Shown: positions 8,217 through 16,855 of the stretch, piece by piece
Position numbering within the stretch: the stretch's first letter is position 1
Layout of the letters: each line of letters opens with the position of its first letter
From: Olsenella sp. An270
GTDB lineage: Bacteria; Actinomycetota; Coriobacteriia; Coriobacteriales; Atopobiaceae
NCBI RefSeq assembly: GCF_002159735.1
Contig: NZ_NFJF01000005.1
Location: 124,001-188,000, forward strand
Length of the DNA stretch: 64,000 bases
Reading direction: 5' to 3'
Made by a program: the position numbers and the translations under genes
The notes under the pieces: model-generated
What the model was told of the DNA's origin: nothing
The model's database searches: none
Seen by the model: the letters and a program-made list of their open reading frames with translations, nothing else

Positions 8217-9764
8217 ATGCCAAGAAAGGTGCTCAGAACCCGGGAGGAGCTCGACTCGATTCTCTCGGCGGCGGGGCTCGAGCTCGCGGAGGAATACGAC
8301 TCGCAGCGCAGCTATCCCAAGAACGCCTGGCTGCTCACCAGATGCAAGACGTGCGGAACCGTCGCCGACTACCGCCTGAGGTACGTGACGGACAAGGCCG
8401 GGATCGCGGGCGAGCCTGTCTGCAGGGCGTGCTACTGGCGCGAGTGGCTCAGGTCCGATCGTTTCCCCTCGCCGGGTGCATGTCCTGACGAGCCCTCCGC
8501 CCGCGCCTTGGCGGGGGCCCATGGGCTCAACCTCGTCGAGCTGCTCGAGCCCGGCCTGGCGCACGAGGCGCTCCTCCTCGTGCGGTGCAGGACGTGCGGC
8601 AGGCAGTTCGTCGTCCGGGAGCGCGACGTGCCCTTCGGGTGCAGCTGCCAGAGCCACCCGAGCACATCGTCCCACTACGCCCCGCCCGTGACGCGCGAGG
8701 TGACGGAGCCGGAGCCCACGCACGTGCAGAGGACGTTCCTCACGCGCGACCAGGGAAGGGTCACCCCGGTCTCCGAGGTCCCCGAGCTCATGGAGGCGTG
8801 GGACGACGAGCGGGACCCGAGGGAGACGATGGTCTGCCCGTCCGGGTGGTGGGCAATGGCGCCCGGCGACGGGCAGTATCGCTTCAGGTGCGCCAACGGG
8901 CACAGAACCTACGCCTACCCATACACCTACCTGCAGAACGGCTGCCCGGCCTGCCGGGGGAACGCGACGAAGGGCACCGGACTCTACCTCGCCGACACCG
9001 CCCCCGAGCTCGCCGCCGAGTGGTCCCCCGAAAGGAACGGCAGGTGGACGCCGGAGAATGTCAGACAGAGCAGCAAGAGGTCGGTGTGGTGGAGGTGCCT
9101 CGCGTGCGGGCACGAGTGGGAGGCGTCGCCCCGCGACAGGTCGAAGCGCGACGGCCAGCTGTGCCCGTCCTGCGGGAAGATCCAGGGCTCGCTCGCGTGG
9201 ACGTACCCAAGGCTCGCCGAGCAGTGGGACGCATCGAATCCCGTGTCCCCCTGGAGGGTGCGGCCGCACTCCAAGCTCGACTTCGTCCCCCTGTGGGACT
9301 GCCCGGAGAACCCCTCGCACAGATGGAGGGCGGAGATCTCCTCCCGGGTCGCCGGCGCGGAGTGCCCAGAGTGCGTGGGCACGGGGAAGTCCCGCGTGGA
9401 GCTGCGACATTTCGAGGCGGCCCGGAGGCTGCTGGGCGACGCAAGGTCGGGGGCGAGGTATGACGACCCGGGCTTCACAAACAGGTGGAGCATCGACATC
9501 TCGCTTCGCTACCGGGGCCGCATGGTCGCCATCGAGTACGACGGCGCACACTGGCACCTCGGCAAGGAGGACGTCGACAAGCGAAAGAGCGAGGAGCTGC
9601 TCGGCGCGGGGTTTGTGGTGGTGAGGATCCGCGAGGACGGGCTCCCCTCGCTCGGGATAGCGTCGGGGGACTACGCAGAGGTATGCGCAGACGGCTCGGC
9701 CCCCGATCCGGAGGGCGTCATCGAGCGCGTCAAAGAGAGGCTCGACGCCATCATCGCGAGCTGA
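8217..9764 (+). CDS. Zinc-ribbon (DUF4379-like) protein with C-terminal Vsr-like endonuclease domain
   Basis: ATG 8217 follows GGAGGTTGCC; upstream in-frame starts lack such a site. The 515-aa product has repeated CxxC knuckles: CKTC and CRAC in the first quarter, CRTC, and CPAC followed by a block ending PENVRQSSKRSVWWRCLACG. The spacing is typical of DUF4379 zinc-ribbon repeats, whose consensus reads Laae.WspekNg..tPe.v...s...vWW.C..CGheW. The last 120 residues (WSIDISLRYRGRMVAIEYDG, then AHWH, KRKSEELLGAGFVVVRIRE) resemble Vsr/PD-(D/E)XK nucleases, with ID..IEYDG as probable catalytic carboxylates. It is likely a homing-type or defence endonuclease. Located between portal and head genes and flanked by inverted repeats, it appears to be an inserted unit. 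Confidence 0.75.
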   Translation: MPRKVLRTREELDSILSAAGLELAEEYDSQRSYPKNAWLLTRCKTCGTVADYRLRYVTDKAGIAGEPVCRACYWREWLRSDRFPSPGACPDEPSARALAGAHGLNLVELLEPGLAHEALLLVRCRTCGRQFVVRERDVPFGCSCQSHPSTSSHYAPPVTREVTEPEPTHVQRTFLTRDQGRVTPVSEVPELMEAWDDERDPRETMVCPSGWWAMAPGDGQYRFRCANGHRTYAYPYTYLQNGCPACRGNATKGTGLYLADTAPELAAEWSPERNGRWTPENVRQSSKRSVWWRCLACGHEWEASPRDRSKRDGQLCPSCGKIQGSLAWTYPRLAEQWDASNPVSPWRVRPHSKLDFVPLWDCPENPSHRWRAEISSRVAGAECPECVGTGKSRVELRHFEAARRLLGDARSGARYDDPGFTNRWSIDISLRYRGRMVAIEYDGAHWHLGKEDVDKRKSEELLGAGFVVVRIREDGLPSLGIASGDYAEVCADGSAPDPEGVIERVKERLDAIIAS

Positions 9765-10430
9765 GCCCCGCCCTGCCCGCCGCCACCCCGGGGCGCCGCC
9801 ACCGCCGTCCGCTGCCCGTCGAGGGTCGTCCGCAGCCCGCCCGCCTCCGCTCCGTTGCGCGCGCGGCTCGGGCCCGCCCCGCCCCACGCGCGAAAGTCCA
9901 CCTCACGGCCGCGACGCACGCTCCGGCTGTGTATTGCGCCGCGGCTCGCGCCAGCCGGCTCCGCCCTCGCATCGCACCCGGCTCGGTCCGGCCGGCTGCG
10001 CCGTCCGCCCCTCGCGGCGGGCGCATGCTTCGGGCTGCGCCGTCTGTCGCTCGCACCGCGCGCATACACAGCCTCCGCGTGCGGCGCGGCCTGATGCTGG
10101 GGAACCTTCGCGTGGGGCGGGTCGGTCCCTCGCGGCGGCGCGCACTCCGCTACGGCGTTCGGGCTGCTGCGCTCACGCACTCGTCCGCTACCGGCGATGT
10201 CAGCGCCCCGGGGTGGCGGCGGGCAAAACTCGACCAAGGCCGGCTTGCGGGCGGGAGACCCGGTCGGCAACGGCAGCCGTGCGGGTCTTCCTCGTCGGAG
10301 ATGGTGGCGAGCTGGCGTTCTTCTCGTTCTTCTCGGTTGAGCCTTCCTTGAGTTTCTGTCCCCTTGGCACACTACAATCTCTAGGCACTCTGGAGATTGG
10401 GAGACGGACCCCTTTCGAGCGCATCGCTGT
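9765..10430. other. GC-rich non-coding stretch with right inverted-repeat arm and degenerate repeats
   Basis: No gene is supported here. Bases 9775-9965 form the right arm matching 7795-7985 in inverse orientation. Further right, related blocks recur in degenerate direct copies, for example GGCTGCGCCGTC near 9994 and GGGCTGCGCCGTC near 10033, and an inverse pair around GTGTATTGCG (9929) and GCATACACAG (10063). Two overlapping GTTCTTCTCG motifs sit at 10317-10335, after which composition becomes normal and a promoter-like TACAAT appears near 10372. Confidence 0.5.
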
Positions 10431-10452
10431 GTCAGAATAAGGACACTCTGAC
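10431..10452. promoter_or_regulatory. Inverted repeat upstream of the methyltransferase gene, candidate autoregulatory operator
   Basis: GTCAGA (10431-10436) and TCTGAC (10447-10452) form a perfect 6-bp inverted repeat with a 10-base centre, 28 bases before the methyltransferase start. Methyltransferases with N-terminal HTH domains, such as M.SsoII and M.EcoRII, are known to repress their own genes by binding palindromes of this kind. Assignment to this protein is inference. Confidence 0.35.
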
Positions 10453-10479
10453 CTAGATTCGTTCCGTGAGGTATGTAAC

Positions 10480-11652
10480 ATGCAGCTTGAGGCATCTGAG
10501 ATACGCGCCAAGAGGGTCGAGCTCGGCCTGACGCAGAAGGAGTTCGCCGCGGCGCTCGGCATGGGCCCGAACGGGGAGCGCACCGTCCGGCGCTGGGAGG
10601 CGGGCGAGACCGCCCCGAGCGCGGTCGAGTCCGCCTTCGTCTCCTCCCTCGGCCACTCCGCGCCCTTTGACCAGGGCGACCGCGAGGACGCGCCCTTCAC
10701 CTACGTTGACCTCTTCGCCGGCATCGGCGGCATCCGGATGCCCTTCCAGGAGCTCGGGGGGCGCTGCGTGTTCTCCTGCGAGTGGGACAGGTTCGCCCAG
10801 AAGACGTACCGCATGAACTACGGGGAGACGCCGGCCGGCGACATCCGAGAGGTCGCCGCCGACGACATCCCCGACTTCGACGTCCTGCTCGCGGGCTTCC
10901 CCTGCCAGCCGTTCTCGCTCGCCGGCGTATCCAAGAAGCGCTCGCTCGGGCGCGCGACCGGCTTCGAGGACGAGACGCAGGGCACCCTCTTCTTCGAGGT
11001 CGCCCGCATCATCGACGTGAAGCGGCCGAAGGCGTTTTTGCTCGAGAACGTCAAGAACCTCACGAGCCACGACCGGGGGAACACCTTCCGCGTGATCATG
11101 CACGTGCTCAGGGACGAGCTCGGCTACGACGTCCACTGGAAGGTTCTGGACTCGCGCCACTGGACCTGCCAGCACCGGGAGCGGATCTACATCGTCGGCT
11201 TCTCCGAGCCGACCGACTTCGACTGGGACGACCTCGAGGTGCCCGACGAGGAGCACACCTGCGCGGAGATCCTCGAGGACGACGTGGACGACCGCTACGT
11301 GCTCTCCGATAAGCTCTGGGACTACCTGAGGGCGTACAAGGCCAAGCACGAGGCGAAGGGCAACGGCTTCGGCTACAGCGTGGTCGGGCCCGGCGACACC
11401 ACGCGCACGCTCTCCGCCAGGTATCATAAGGACGGGAGCGAGATCCTCGTGTCGCGCGGCGAGGGCGAGAACCCAAGGAAGCTCACCCCCAGGGAGTGCG
11501 CGAGGCTCCAGGGGTTCCCCGACGAGTTCATCATCCCCGTCTCCGACACGCAGGCGTACCACCAGTTTGGGAACTCGGTCACCGTGCCCGTGATCCGCTC
11601 GGTGGCCAGGCTGATGATGGGGGCGATGCGGGATGGACTACGGGGCGCTTAA
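10480..11652 (+). CDS. DNA cytosine-5 methyltransferase with N-terminal HTH
   Basis: The product is 390 aa. Residues 5-45 form an XRE-like helix-turn-helix (RAKRVELGLTQKEFAAALGM, then RTVRRWEAG). The catalytic domain follows with motif I DLFAGIGG (77-84), motif IV GFPCQPFS with nucleophile Cys142, motif VI LLENVKN, motif VIII HRERIYIVG and the C-terminal motif X GNSVTVPVIRSV. The enzyme transfers methyl from SAM to C5 of cytosine. Because its partner is an EcoRII-type nuclease, the target is probably CCWGG-like. It overlaps the nuclease gene by 20 bases. The HTH may also make it a repressor of its own operon. Confidence 0.93.
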   Translation: MQLEASEIRAKRVELGLTQKEFAAALGMGPNGERTVRRWEAGETAPSAVESAFVSSLGHSAPFDQGDREDAPFTYVDLFAGIGGIRMPFQELGGRCVFSCEWDRFAQKTYRMNYGETPAGDIREVAADDIPDFDVLLAGFPCQPFSLAGVSKKRSLGRATGFEDETQGTLFFEVARIIDVKRPKAFLLENVKNLTSHDRGNTFRVIMHVLRDELGYDVHWKVLDSRHWTCQHRERIYIVGFSEPTDFDWDDLEVPDEEHTCAEILEDDVDDRYVLSDKLWDYLRAYKAKHEAKGNGFGYSVVGPGDTTRTLSARYHKDGSEILVSRGEGENPRKLTPRECARLQGFPDEFIIPVSDTQAYHQFGNSVTVPVIRSVARLMMGAMRDGLRGA

Positions 11653-12847
11653 CAGCTACTTCGACGGTGCGGTCGCGAAGACCCTGGCGGCGGTGGACAT
11701 AAGCCCCGCCAAGAGCAACCAGCACGAGTTCAACGGGACGGGGTCGTTGCGCGCCCTTTTCGGCGACGACGACATCAAGGGGATGCGCACCACCTTCGCC
11801 TACCTCGACGACGGCGCCGACCCCGTCTTCGACCACGGCTTCACGACGTGGTACGACGCCCGCAGGAGGCACCCGACCCGGACCGAGTACCGCCTCTACT
11901 ACAACGACAACGAGTGCATCGCCGCCGCGCGCCCGGGAGACCTCATGGTGATCGCCATCTCGGACGCGGGCGAGGTCCTCGTCGCCTTCGCGAGGGCCGG
12001 GACCACAGCGGAGGCGCAGCTGCGCTGGCTGTTCGGCGTCGGCGACGCCGCCGACACCGGCTTCAGGCCCGCGCCGACCGACACGCTGCGCATCGACGCC
12101 ATGGCGGCGAGGATCCTCGAGTCCATCGGAATCGAGGTCGGCATCCCCAGCGCCGCCGACGCCTACCTCGACGGCCTCGTCGAGCGCTTCGGGGACTCCT
12201 TCCCGAGGGGCGCCGACTTCAGCGCGTACTCGACGTCGACCCTCGGCGAGCTCGACTGGGCGGGCGACCCCGACGGCTCGCTCGTAGCCTGCTACGAACG
12301 GGAAGAGCTGCTCTTCCGCGTGTTCGAGCGGCACATCCTAGAGCGCGACCTCGCGCCGTTCCTAGGTTCGCAGCTCGACGTGGACGGCGTGCTCCGCACC
12401 ACCATGTCCGCCTTCCAGCGCAGGAAGTCCCGCGCCGGGACGGCCTTCGAGAACCAGCTCTCCATGCTCTTCGACGCCCGCGGGATTCGCTACTCCGCGC
12501 AGAGGTACACCGAGGGGAAGTCGAAGCCGGACTTCGTTTTCCCCTCCATCGAGGACTACCACGACCCCGAGTTCCCCGTCGCCCGGCTCACCGTGCTCGG
12601 CGCGAAGACCACCATCAAGGAGCGCTGGAGGCAGGTGCTCGACGAGGCTGACCGCGTCGAGGACAAGCACCTCGTTACGCTCGAGCCGGCCGTGAGCTCC
12701 GACTATACGAGGGCCATGCGAAAGGACCGCCTCCAGCTCGTGGTGCCGCGCCCGATATTCCCGACCTACACGCCCGCTCAGCAGGAGTGGCTGATGGACG
12801 TCGCGGGGTTCTGTGAGATGGTGGAGGCAAGACAGGGAGGCAGGTGA
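11633..12847 (+). CDS. EcoRII-type restriction endonuclease
   Basis: The product is 404 aa, near the length of EcoRII. The N-terminal half matches the effector DNA-binding part of this family. The C-terminal half carries the EcoRII-C signature: RAGTAFENQLSMLFDARGI, KPDFVFPS with the catalytic Asp, LGAKTTIKERWRQVLDEAD with the catalytic Lys, and KHLVTLEPAVS. Such enzymes cut CCWGG-type sites and often need two sites. The start ATG 11633 lies within the end of the methyltransferase gene, and the stop overlaps the next gene by 4 bases. Expression is therefore probably coupled across all three genes. Confidence 0.9.
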   Translation: MDYGALNSYFDGAVAKTLAAVDISPAKSNQHEFNGTGSLRALFGDDDIKGMRTTFAYLDDGADPVFDHGFTTWYDARRRHPTRTEYRLYYNDNECIAAARPGDLMVIAISDAGEVLVAFARAGTTAEAQLRWLFGVGDAADTGFRPAPTDTLRIDAMAARILESIGIEVGIPSAADAYLDGLVERFGDSFPRGADFSAYSTSTLGELDWAGDPDGSLVACYEREELLFRVFERHILERDLAPFLGSQLDVDGVLRTTMSAFQRRKSRAGTAFENQLSMLFDARGIRYSAQRYTEGKSKPDFVFPSIEDYHDPEFPVARLTVLGAKTTIKERWRQVLDEADRVEDKHLVTLEPAVSSDYTRAMRKDRLQLVVPRPIFPTYTPAQQEWLMDVAGFCEMVEARQGGR

Positions 12848-13704
12848 GGACGTTGCCGATAAGCCCGATTGAAAGGGGTATTTTCATCTCCCTTTTCAAC
12901 AGAGGAGGCGCTGTCCTAGACCTTACGATAAGCGACTTCGACAGTTTGACTTTTCGATGTGTAGGCATCCCCCTGTGCAAGCACTATGAGAAGTCAAAAG
13001 GCAAATCTCTCATCGCCTTTCTAGATAGCTGCTCAGACGAGGATGCTCTGAAACTTCTGAATGAGTTGATGGACTACTACGAGCTTCACTATGAGAGCGA
13101 GTACACGGAACCCGGGTCAAAAGCCGATTGTCTGTACAGCTTCCGGCGTTATTCGGAAGAATACGCTCGTCTCTATCACAAAGCATGCGAGATCCTCAAT
13201 AGGGAGAACGCAGGATACAACCCCTTTGAGGAGCCATCCGAATATCTTAAGGAGCAGTTCTCTTCCGACTATATGAGCTCGCAGATCGACTCCCTCATGA
13301 GGATGCGCGAGGAGAACCCGACCGATGCTATCGGGAAGGCAAAGGAGCTCGTGGAAAGCTGCTGCAGGACGATTCTGAAGGAGACAGGCGTCGGAGAAAC
13401 CAAAGACTGGAGCATGAACGAGCTGATAAAAGCCACGAAGCAGAAGCTCGACATTGATACCGAGAGCGTCTCCGACAGTCTTCCAGAGGCGGCGACGGTC
13501 AGGAAGATCCTCGGGAGCCTGTCCGGACTCGTCGGGGGGATAGCTGAGTATCGGAACAGCTGGGGCACCGGCCATGGGAAGGCAGCCGACTTCGAGCCCC
13601 TGTTCGTTCGGCACGCCAAGCTCGCCGTCGGGTCCAGCATCACGCTCACTGAGTATCTCTGGGACACGTACCTTTGGAGGAAGGAGACAGGGAGACTGAA
13701 GTAG
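12844..13704 (+). CDS. Abortive infection C-terminal domain-like protein (Abi_C)
   Basis: GTG 12844 overlaps the stop of the restriction enzyme gene (GTGA), so translation is probably coupled. The 286-aa product has a unique N-terminal half and a helical C-terminal half with AIGKAKELVESCCRTILKET, then IKATKQKLDI, ILGSLSGLVGGIAEYRNSWG and TGHGK. This is the pattern of Abi_C-type (PF14355-like) domains. GC content falls sharply relative to the R-M genes, suggesting it was added from another source. It may act as a back-up to the R-M pair, triggering growth arrest when restriction fails. That role is inference. Confidence 0.7.
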   Translation: MRTLPISPIERGIFISLFNRGGAVLDLTISDFDSLTFRCVGIPLCKHYEKSKGKSLIAFLDSCSDEDALKLLNELMDYYELHYESEYTEPGSKADCLYSFRRYSEEYARLYHKACEILNRENAGYNPFEEPSEYLKEQFSSDYMSSQIDSLMRMREENPTDAIGKAKELVESCCRTILKETGVGETKDWSMNELIKATKQKLDIDTESVSDSLPEAATVRKILGSLSGLVGGIAEYRNSWGTGHGKAADFEPLFVRHAKLAVGSSITLTEYLWDTYLWRKETGRLK

Positions 13705-13774
13705 TGCGTTGTCTTACGGCAACTCAGCAGCCGAACTGTATTTTCGCCCTCAGTTTGATTGTTCGAGACGTGAC

Positions 13775-14395
13775 CTATCTCTCTGGGTTGGCAAGCAGCC
13801 GAACTTGGTCCCGGCTGGATAGCTTGGCAAAATCCTCCCCCAACCACACCCCCGACTCACCCGGCCCGAGCACGAGCGGCATGCGGTCGTGGACGGGGGC
13901 GACGCTGGCGTTGGGCTCCGTGGTGACGACGGAGAACCTGCCGTCGAGCTGGACCGCGGCGAGCAGGAACGCGCGGGCGCCGGGGAGGCGGAAGCGGTAC
14001 TGGCGCCTCACGGGCCTGCCCGTCCGATCGCTGGGGACGGTCTCCGTTCGGTGGGACTCGTAGAAGGCGCGGACCGGAACGAGGCAGCGGCCGTCGCGTA
14101 TGGCCTTCGCCCACATGCCCCGGCGCCCGAGCCGGAGCTGGTCGAGGGCGGTCTCGATGCGGGTGTTGAAGACTGCGTGTGGCCTGCCGTCGAGCGGGAA
14201 GCCCCACTCGAGCATGGCGACCTCGAGGGCGCCAGTCTTGCTTGGAACGTAGACGGGCACCCTCGCGCCGGGCCGCGCGTCGCGGGTGGGGTCAGGCGCC
14301 TCTATGTAGCGGATGGCGTGGCCGCCGCCGATGCCGCGCGCGGCGAGCACGGACTGTGCCTCGTCCTCCGTGAGCGGGCTTATCCTCACGCACAT
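13775..14395 (-). CDS. SRAP-domain protein (SOS response-associated peptidase, YedK/HMCES family)
   Basis: The product is 206 aa. After removal of Met, Cys2 is the nucleophile (MCVRIS). Other active-site positions are present: Asn77 in FNTRIET, Glu113 in FYES and His169 in HDRMPLVL. SRAP proteins form thiazolidine crosslinks with abasic sites in single-stranded DNA and shield them during replication. The gene is reversed relative to the phage late genes and overlaps the HNH gene by 10 bases, so the two are likely one operon. Phage or moron copies of SRAP beside nucleases are known; the precise benefit here is not evident. Confidence 0.9.
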   Translation of the reverse strand: MCVRISPLTEDEAQSVLAARGIGGGHAIRYIEAPDPTRDARPGARVPVYVPSKTGALEVAMLEWGFPLDGRPHAVFNTRIETALDQLRLGRRGMWAKAIRDGRCLVPVRAFYESHRTETVPSDRTGRPVRRQYRFRLPGARAFLLAAVQLDGRFSVVTTEPNASVAPVHDRMPLVLGPGESGVWLGEDFAKLSSRDQVRLLANPER

Positions 14396-15186
14396 GCCGG
14401 GCCTCCCTCATTTCGTTCGCGTGCACCTTCCTTGCCCGCCCTGGGAACGGGAAGCATCTTGTCCAGGGTCATGAGCGGGAGGTCGAGGGCAAACTCCGGG
14501 CAATCTCCCCACTTCCGGGAAGCCATGGGGGTTATGTCGCACCCCAGGTAGGGTGGGATGAAGTCAGAGGCATCCACGTCCACCAGAGTGAACCCGACCG
14601 GGAAGGTCGCGACGTGGGCAAGGGTGACGCTCCCTCCATTCGCATAGTACAGGACCATCCATCCGGTAGTGATCATCACCGAGTCTGAATCGGGGACCGC
14701 GAACATGTAGAGCCGATACCTGCTCGGGAAGTCGTTGCTCTCCTTGTCGAGCAGGAACTCCCTGCAGTCGAGCATGGTCCCATAAGGCGTCGTGGAGCAG
14801 AAGTTACTGACGGCGTGCTTGAAGAAGGCGAGCACGTTCACGTTGCCGCCGCTCAGATGGATGGAGGGCGCGTCATCTGCTGGGGGATGCTGGACAAAGT
14901 GGGCGCCGAGCTCCCGCATGCACCCCGTGTACTCCCTGACGTAGTGCGTTCCGAAGTAGCTGTTGCAGCTGCCGCAGAGGGCTTGGACCCCGATTCCCCT
15001 GCGCATCTTCGTGAACCTCACCCCGTCCTTTGCGGAGGCGTCGAAGACGCCCGCCCTCTTGATGATGTCGACGCCCCTGTACGACCTAGCGCCCTGGTTG
15101 TTCCCCATGCTTCTTGGAGGGATGTGCTCGAAGGACAAGGGGCCCTCCCTCCCGCACACGTGGCAACGATCCGACTTCTCTGGCAT
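14386..15186 (-). CDS. HNH-like endonuclease family protein
   Basis: ATG 15186 has AGGAGG seven bases upstream; longer in-frame versions lack this. The 266-aa product begins with a treble-clef HNH-like motif: CHVCG (Cys8, Cys11), SFEHIPPRS (His21), then CGSCN (Cys71, Cys74). The rest is a beta-rich domain without a recognised family. It is likely a DNA-binding or nicking nuclease. It sits in the reversed SRAP-HNH pair at the right end of the accessory island, immediately before the scaffold gene, so it is not the phage's packaging HNH. Confidence 0.65.
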   Translation of the reverse strand: MPEKSDRCHVCGREGPLSFEHIPPRSMGNNQGARSYRGVDIIKRAGVFDASAKDGVRFTKMRRGIGVQALCGSCNSYFGTHYVREYTGCMRELGAHFVQHPPADDAPSIHLSGGNVNVLAFFKHAVSNFCSTTPYGTMLDCREFLLDKESNDFPSRYRLYMFAVPDSDSVMITTGWMVLYYANGGSVTLAHVATFPVGFTLVDVDASDFIPPYLGCDITPMASRKWGDCPEFALDLPLMTLDKMLPVPRAGKEGARERNEGGPACA

Positions 15187-15313
15187 TGTTTCCCTCCTTG
15201 GCTTATCACCATTATCCCCGCTCGCGGGGTCTTTGTGACACGCCCATAGCCTGTACCCATCGTTTGGGTGCGGGCTTCCTTCATGCCCGCCCGAGGAGAA
15301 AGGCGGGCCTTTC

Positions 15314-15835
15314 ATGGACGGCGAGAACGATGGCGCGGCCGCGCAGGTGCAGGTCGAGGGTCAGCAGGCGGCGACGGGCGACCAGGCGGCGCAGGCGCCG
15401 GCGGCGGCCCGGGCGGAGCCGGGAGAAGGCGCGCTCGAGCGGGCGCGCGCGGACTACGAGGCGGCGCTTGCGGAGCGCGATGAGAGGATCGCCGAGCTCG
15501 AGGGCGAGATCGCCGAGGCGGCGAAGACCGCCGAGAGCGCCGACAAGCTCCGGGCCGAGATGGACGAGCTGCGCCGCAAGGGCGACGAGGAGCGCGTGGG
15601 ATTCGAGCTTCAAATCGCCGGGGCGAGAAACGTCAAGGCGGCGCGAGCGCTTCTCGCCGACCACGACAACGACATAGAGAAGCTGAGGGCGGCGGAGCCG
15701 TGGCTCTTCTCGGCATCCCCCGCCTCGGCGCAGGCGGGGGCGACGGGGCTGCCGAACGCGGGCGCGGCCACCGACGAGGGCGCGCGGATGAGGCGCTGGC
15801 GAAAGATCGCCGGCATCGACGACGAGGAGGAATAG
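15314..15835 (+). CDS. Capsid scaffolding-like protein
   Basis: The product is 173 aa, highly charged and Ala/Glu-rich with a predicted coiled coil at about residues 45-95 (EGALERARADYEAALAERDE onward). It precedes the major capsid gene by 3 bases, the standard place for a scaffold. The C-terminal basic motif RMRRWRKIAGIDDEE fits the capsid-binding end of scaffolds. Assignment rests on composition and position. Confidence 0.8.
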   Translation: MDGENDGAAAQVQVEGQQAATGDQAAQAPAAARAEPGEGALERARADYEAALAERDERIAELEGEIAEAAKTAESADKLRAEMDELRRKGDEERVGFELQIAGARNVKAARALLADHDNDIEKLRAAEPWLFSASPASAQAGATGLPNAGAATDEGARMRRWRKIAGIDDEEE

Positions 15836-15838
15836 GAC

Positions 15839-16855
15839 ATGGCGAACTCCATCGCATATACGAAGAACTACACGTCCGTCCTAGACGAGGTCTACAAGCG
15901 CGCGGCGTGCTCGACGTGCCTGAACTCGCCGCGCCGCATGGCGCGCGCCGGGCGCAACGCCAAGGAGATCATGGTCCCGAAGATCGAGGTGTCCGGCCTC
16001 GGGGACTACACCCGCAACGTGGGCTACAAGACGGGCTCGATCACCTACGAGTTCGAGACGAAGACGTTCAACTACGACCGCGGCATCAAGCTGCTCGCGG
16101 ACGTGATGGACGTCGAGGAGGCGGGCGTGCTCGACTGCTTCGTGGCGGCGGGCTCGGAGCTCCAGCGCACGCAGGTGGCGCCGGAGGCCGACGCCTTCAC
16201 CTTCTCCGAGATCGCGGGGCACGAGGGGGTGACGCCCGCCGAGGAGGACTTCGCCGACGCCGAGGCCGAGGACGTGCTGGCGAGCCTGCGCGCCGCGACG
16301 AACGCGATGGACGAGGCGGAGGTCACGACCGGGAGCCGCATCCTGTTCATCACGCCGACGCTCAAGGGCGTGCTGGACGACTTCTCTCTCGCGAACCCCG
16401 CGCGCTCCAACCGCGTGCTCGAGCGCTTCAGCCGCATCGTCGAGGTGCCGCAGACGCGCTTCTGGTCCGCGATCGAGCTCAACTCCGGCGAGGAGGACCA
16501 GTTCGGGTACTCGCGCGCCGAGGGCAGCTACGTGAAGACCGGGGACACGAGCCTCACGCCCGGCAAGACGTACTACACGGAGAGCTCCGGCACCTACACC
16601 AAGGTGACGAGCCCGAGCGCCGGGAGCCTGAGCAACTACTACGAGCTCGTGGGCGCGGGCGCGCCGATCAACTTCATGGTGGTGGAGCGCTCGGCGGTGA
16701 TCAAGTTCGACAAGCACGTGGCGAGCCGCGTGTTCAGCCCGGACGAGCTGGAGAACCTGGACAGCTACATGATGAAGTACCGCAAGTACGGCATCGTGGA
16801 GCTGCTGGACAACAAGCTGGACGGCGTGCACGTCTCCTGCGCGCCGCTGGCGTGA
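15839..16855 (+). CDS. Major capsid protein
   Basis: The product is 338 aa, directly after the scaffold gene. The body looks like an HK97-fold capsid protein of Gram-positive siphophages, with a long N-arm, FEIRQDRG-like FNYDRGIKLLADVMD, RILFITPTLKGVL, and the C-terminal VVERSAVIKFDKH. Residues about 225-275 (YVKTGDTSLTPGKTYYTESS, then YTKV) form a separate Thr/Tyr-rich segment found as an inserted decoration-like domain in several phage structural proteins. It builds the icosahedral head. Confidence 0.88.
   Translation: MANSIAYTKNYTSVLDEVYKRAACSTCLNSPRRMARAGRNAKEIMVPKIEVSGLGDYTRNVGYKTGSITYEFETKTFNYDRGIKLLADVMDVEEAGVLDCFVAAGSELQRTQVAPEADAFTFSEIAGHEGVTPAEEDFADAEAEDVLASLRAATNAMDEAEVTTGSRILFITPTLKGVLDDFSLANPARSNRVLERFSRIVEVPQTRFWSAIELNSGEEDQFGYSRAEGSYVKTGDTSLTPGKTYYTESSGTYTKVTSPSAGSLSNYYELVGAGAPINFMVVERSAVIKFDKHVASRVFSPDELENLDSYMMKYRKYGIVELLDNKLDGVHVSCAPLA

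Noticed and set aside
9751-10495. Several overlapping frames in the GC-rich stretch before the methyltransferase
   Set aside because: All are Arg/Ala/Pro low-complexity and shift with the repeats; the region is better explained as diverged repeats.
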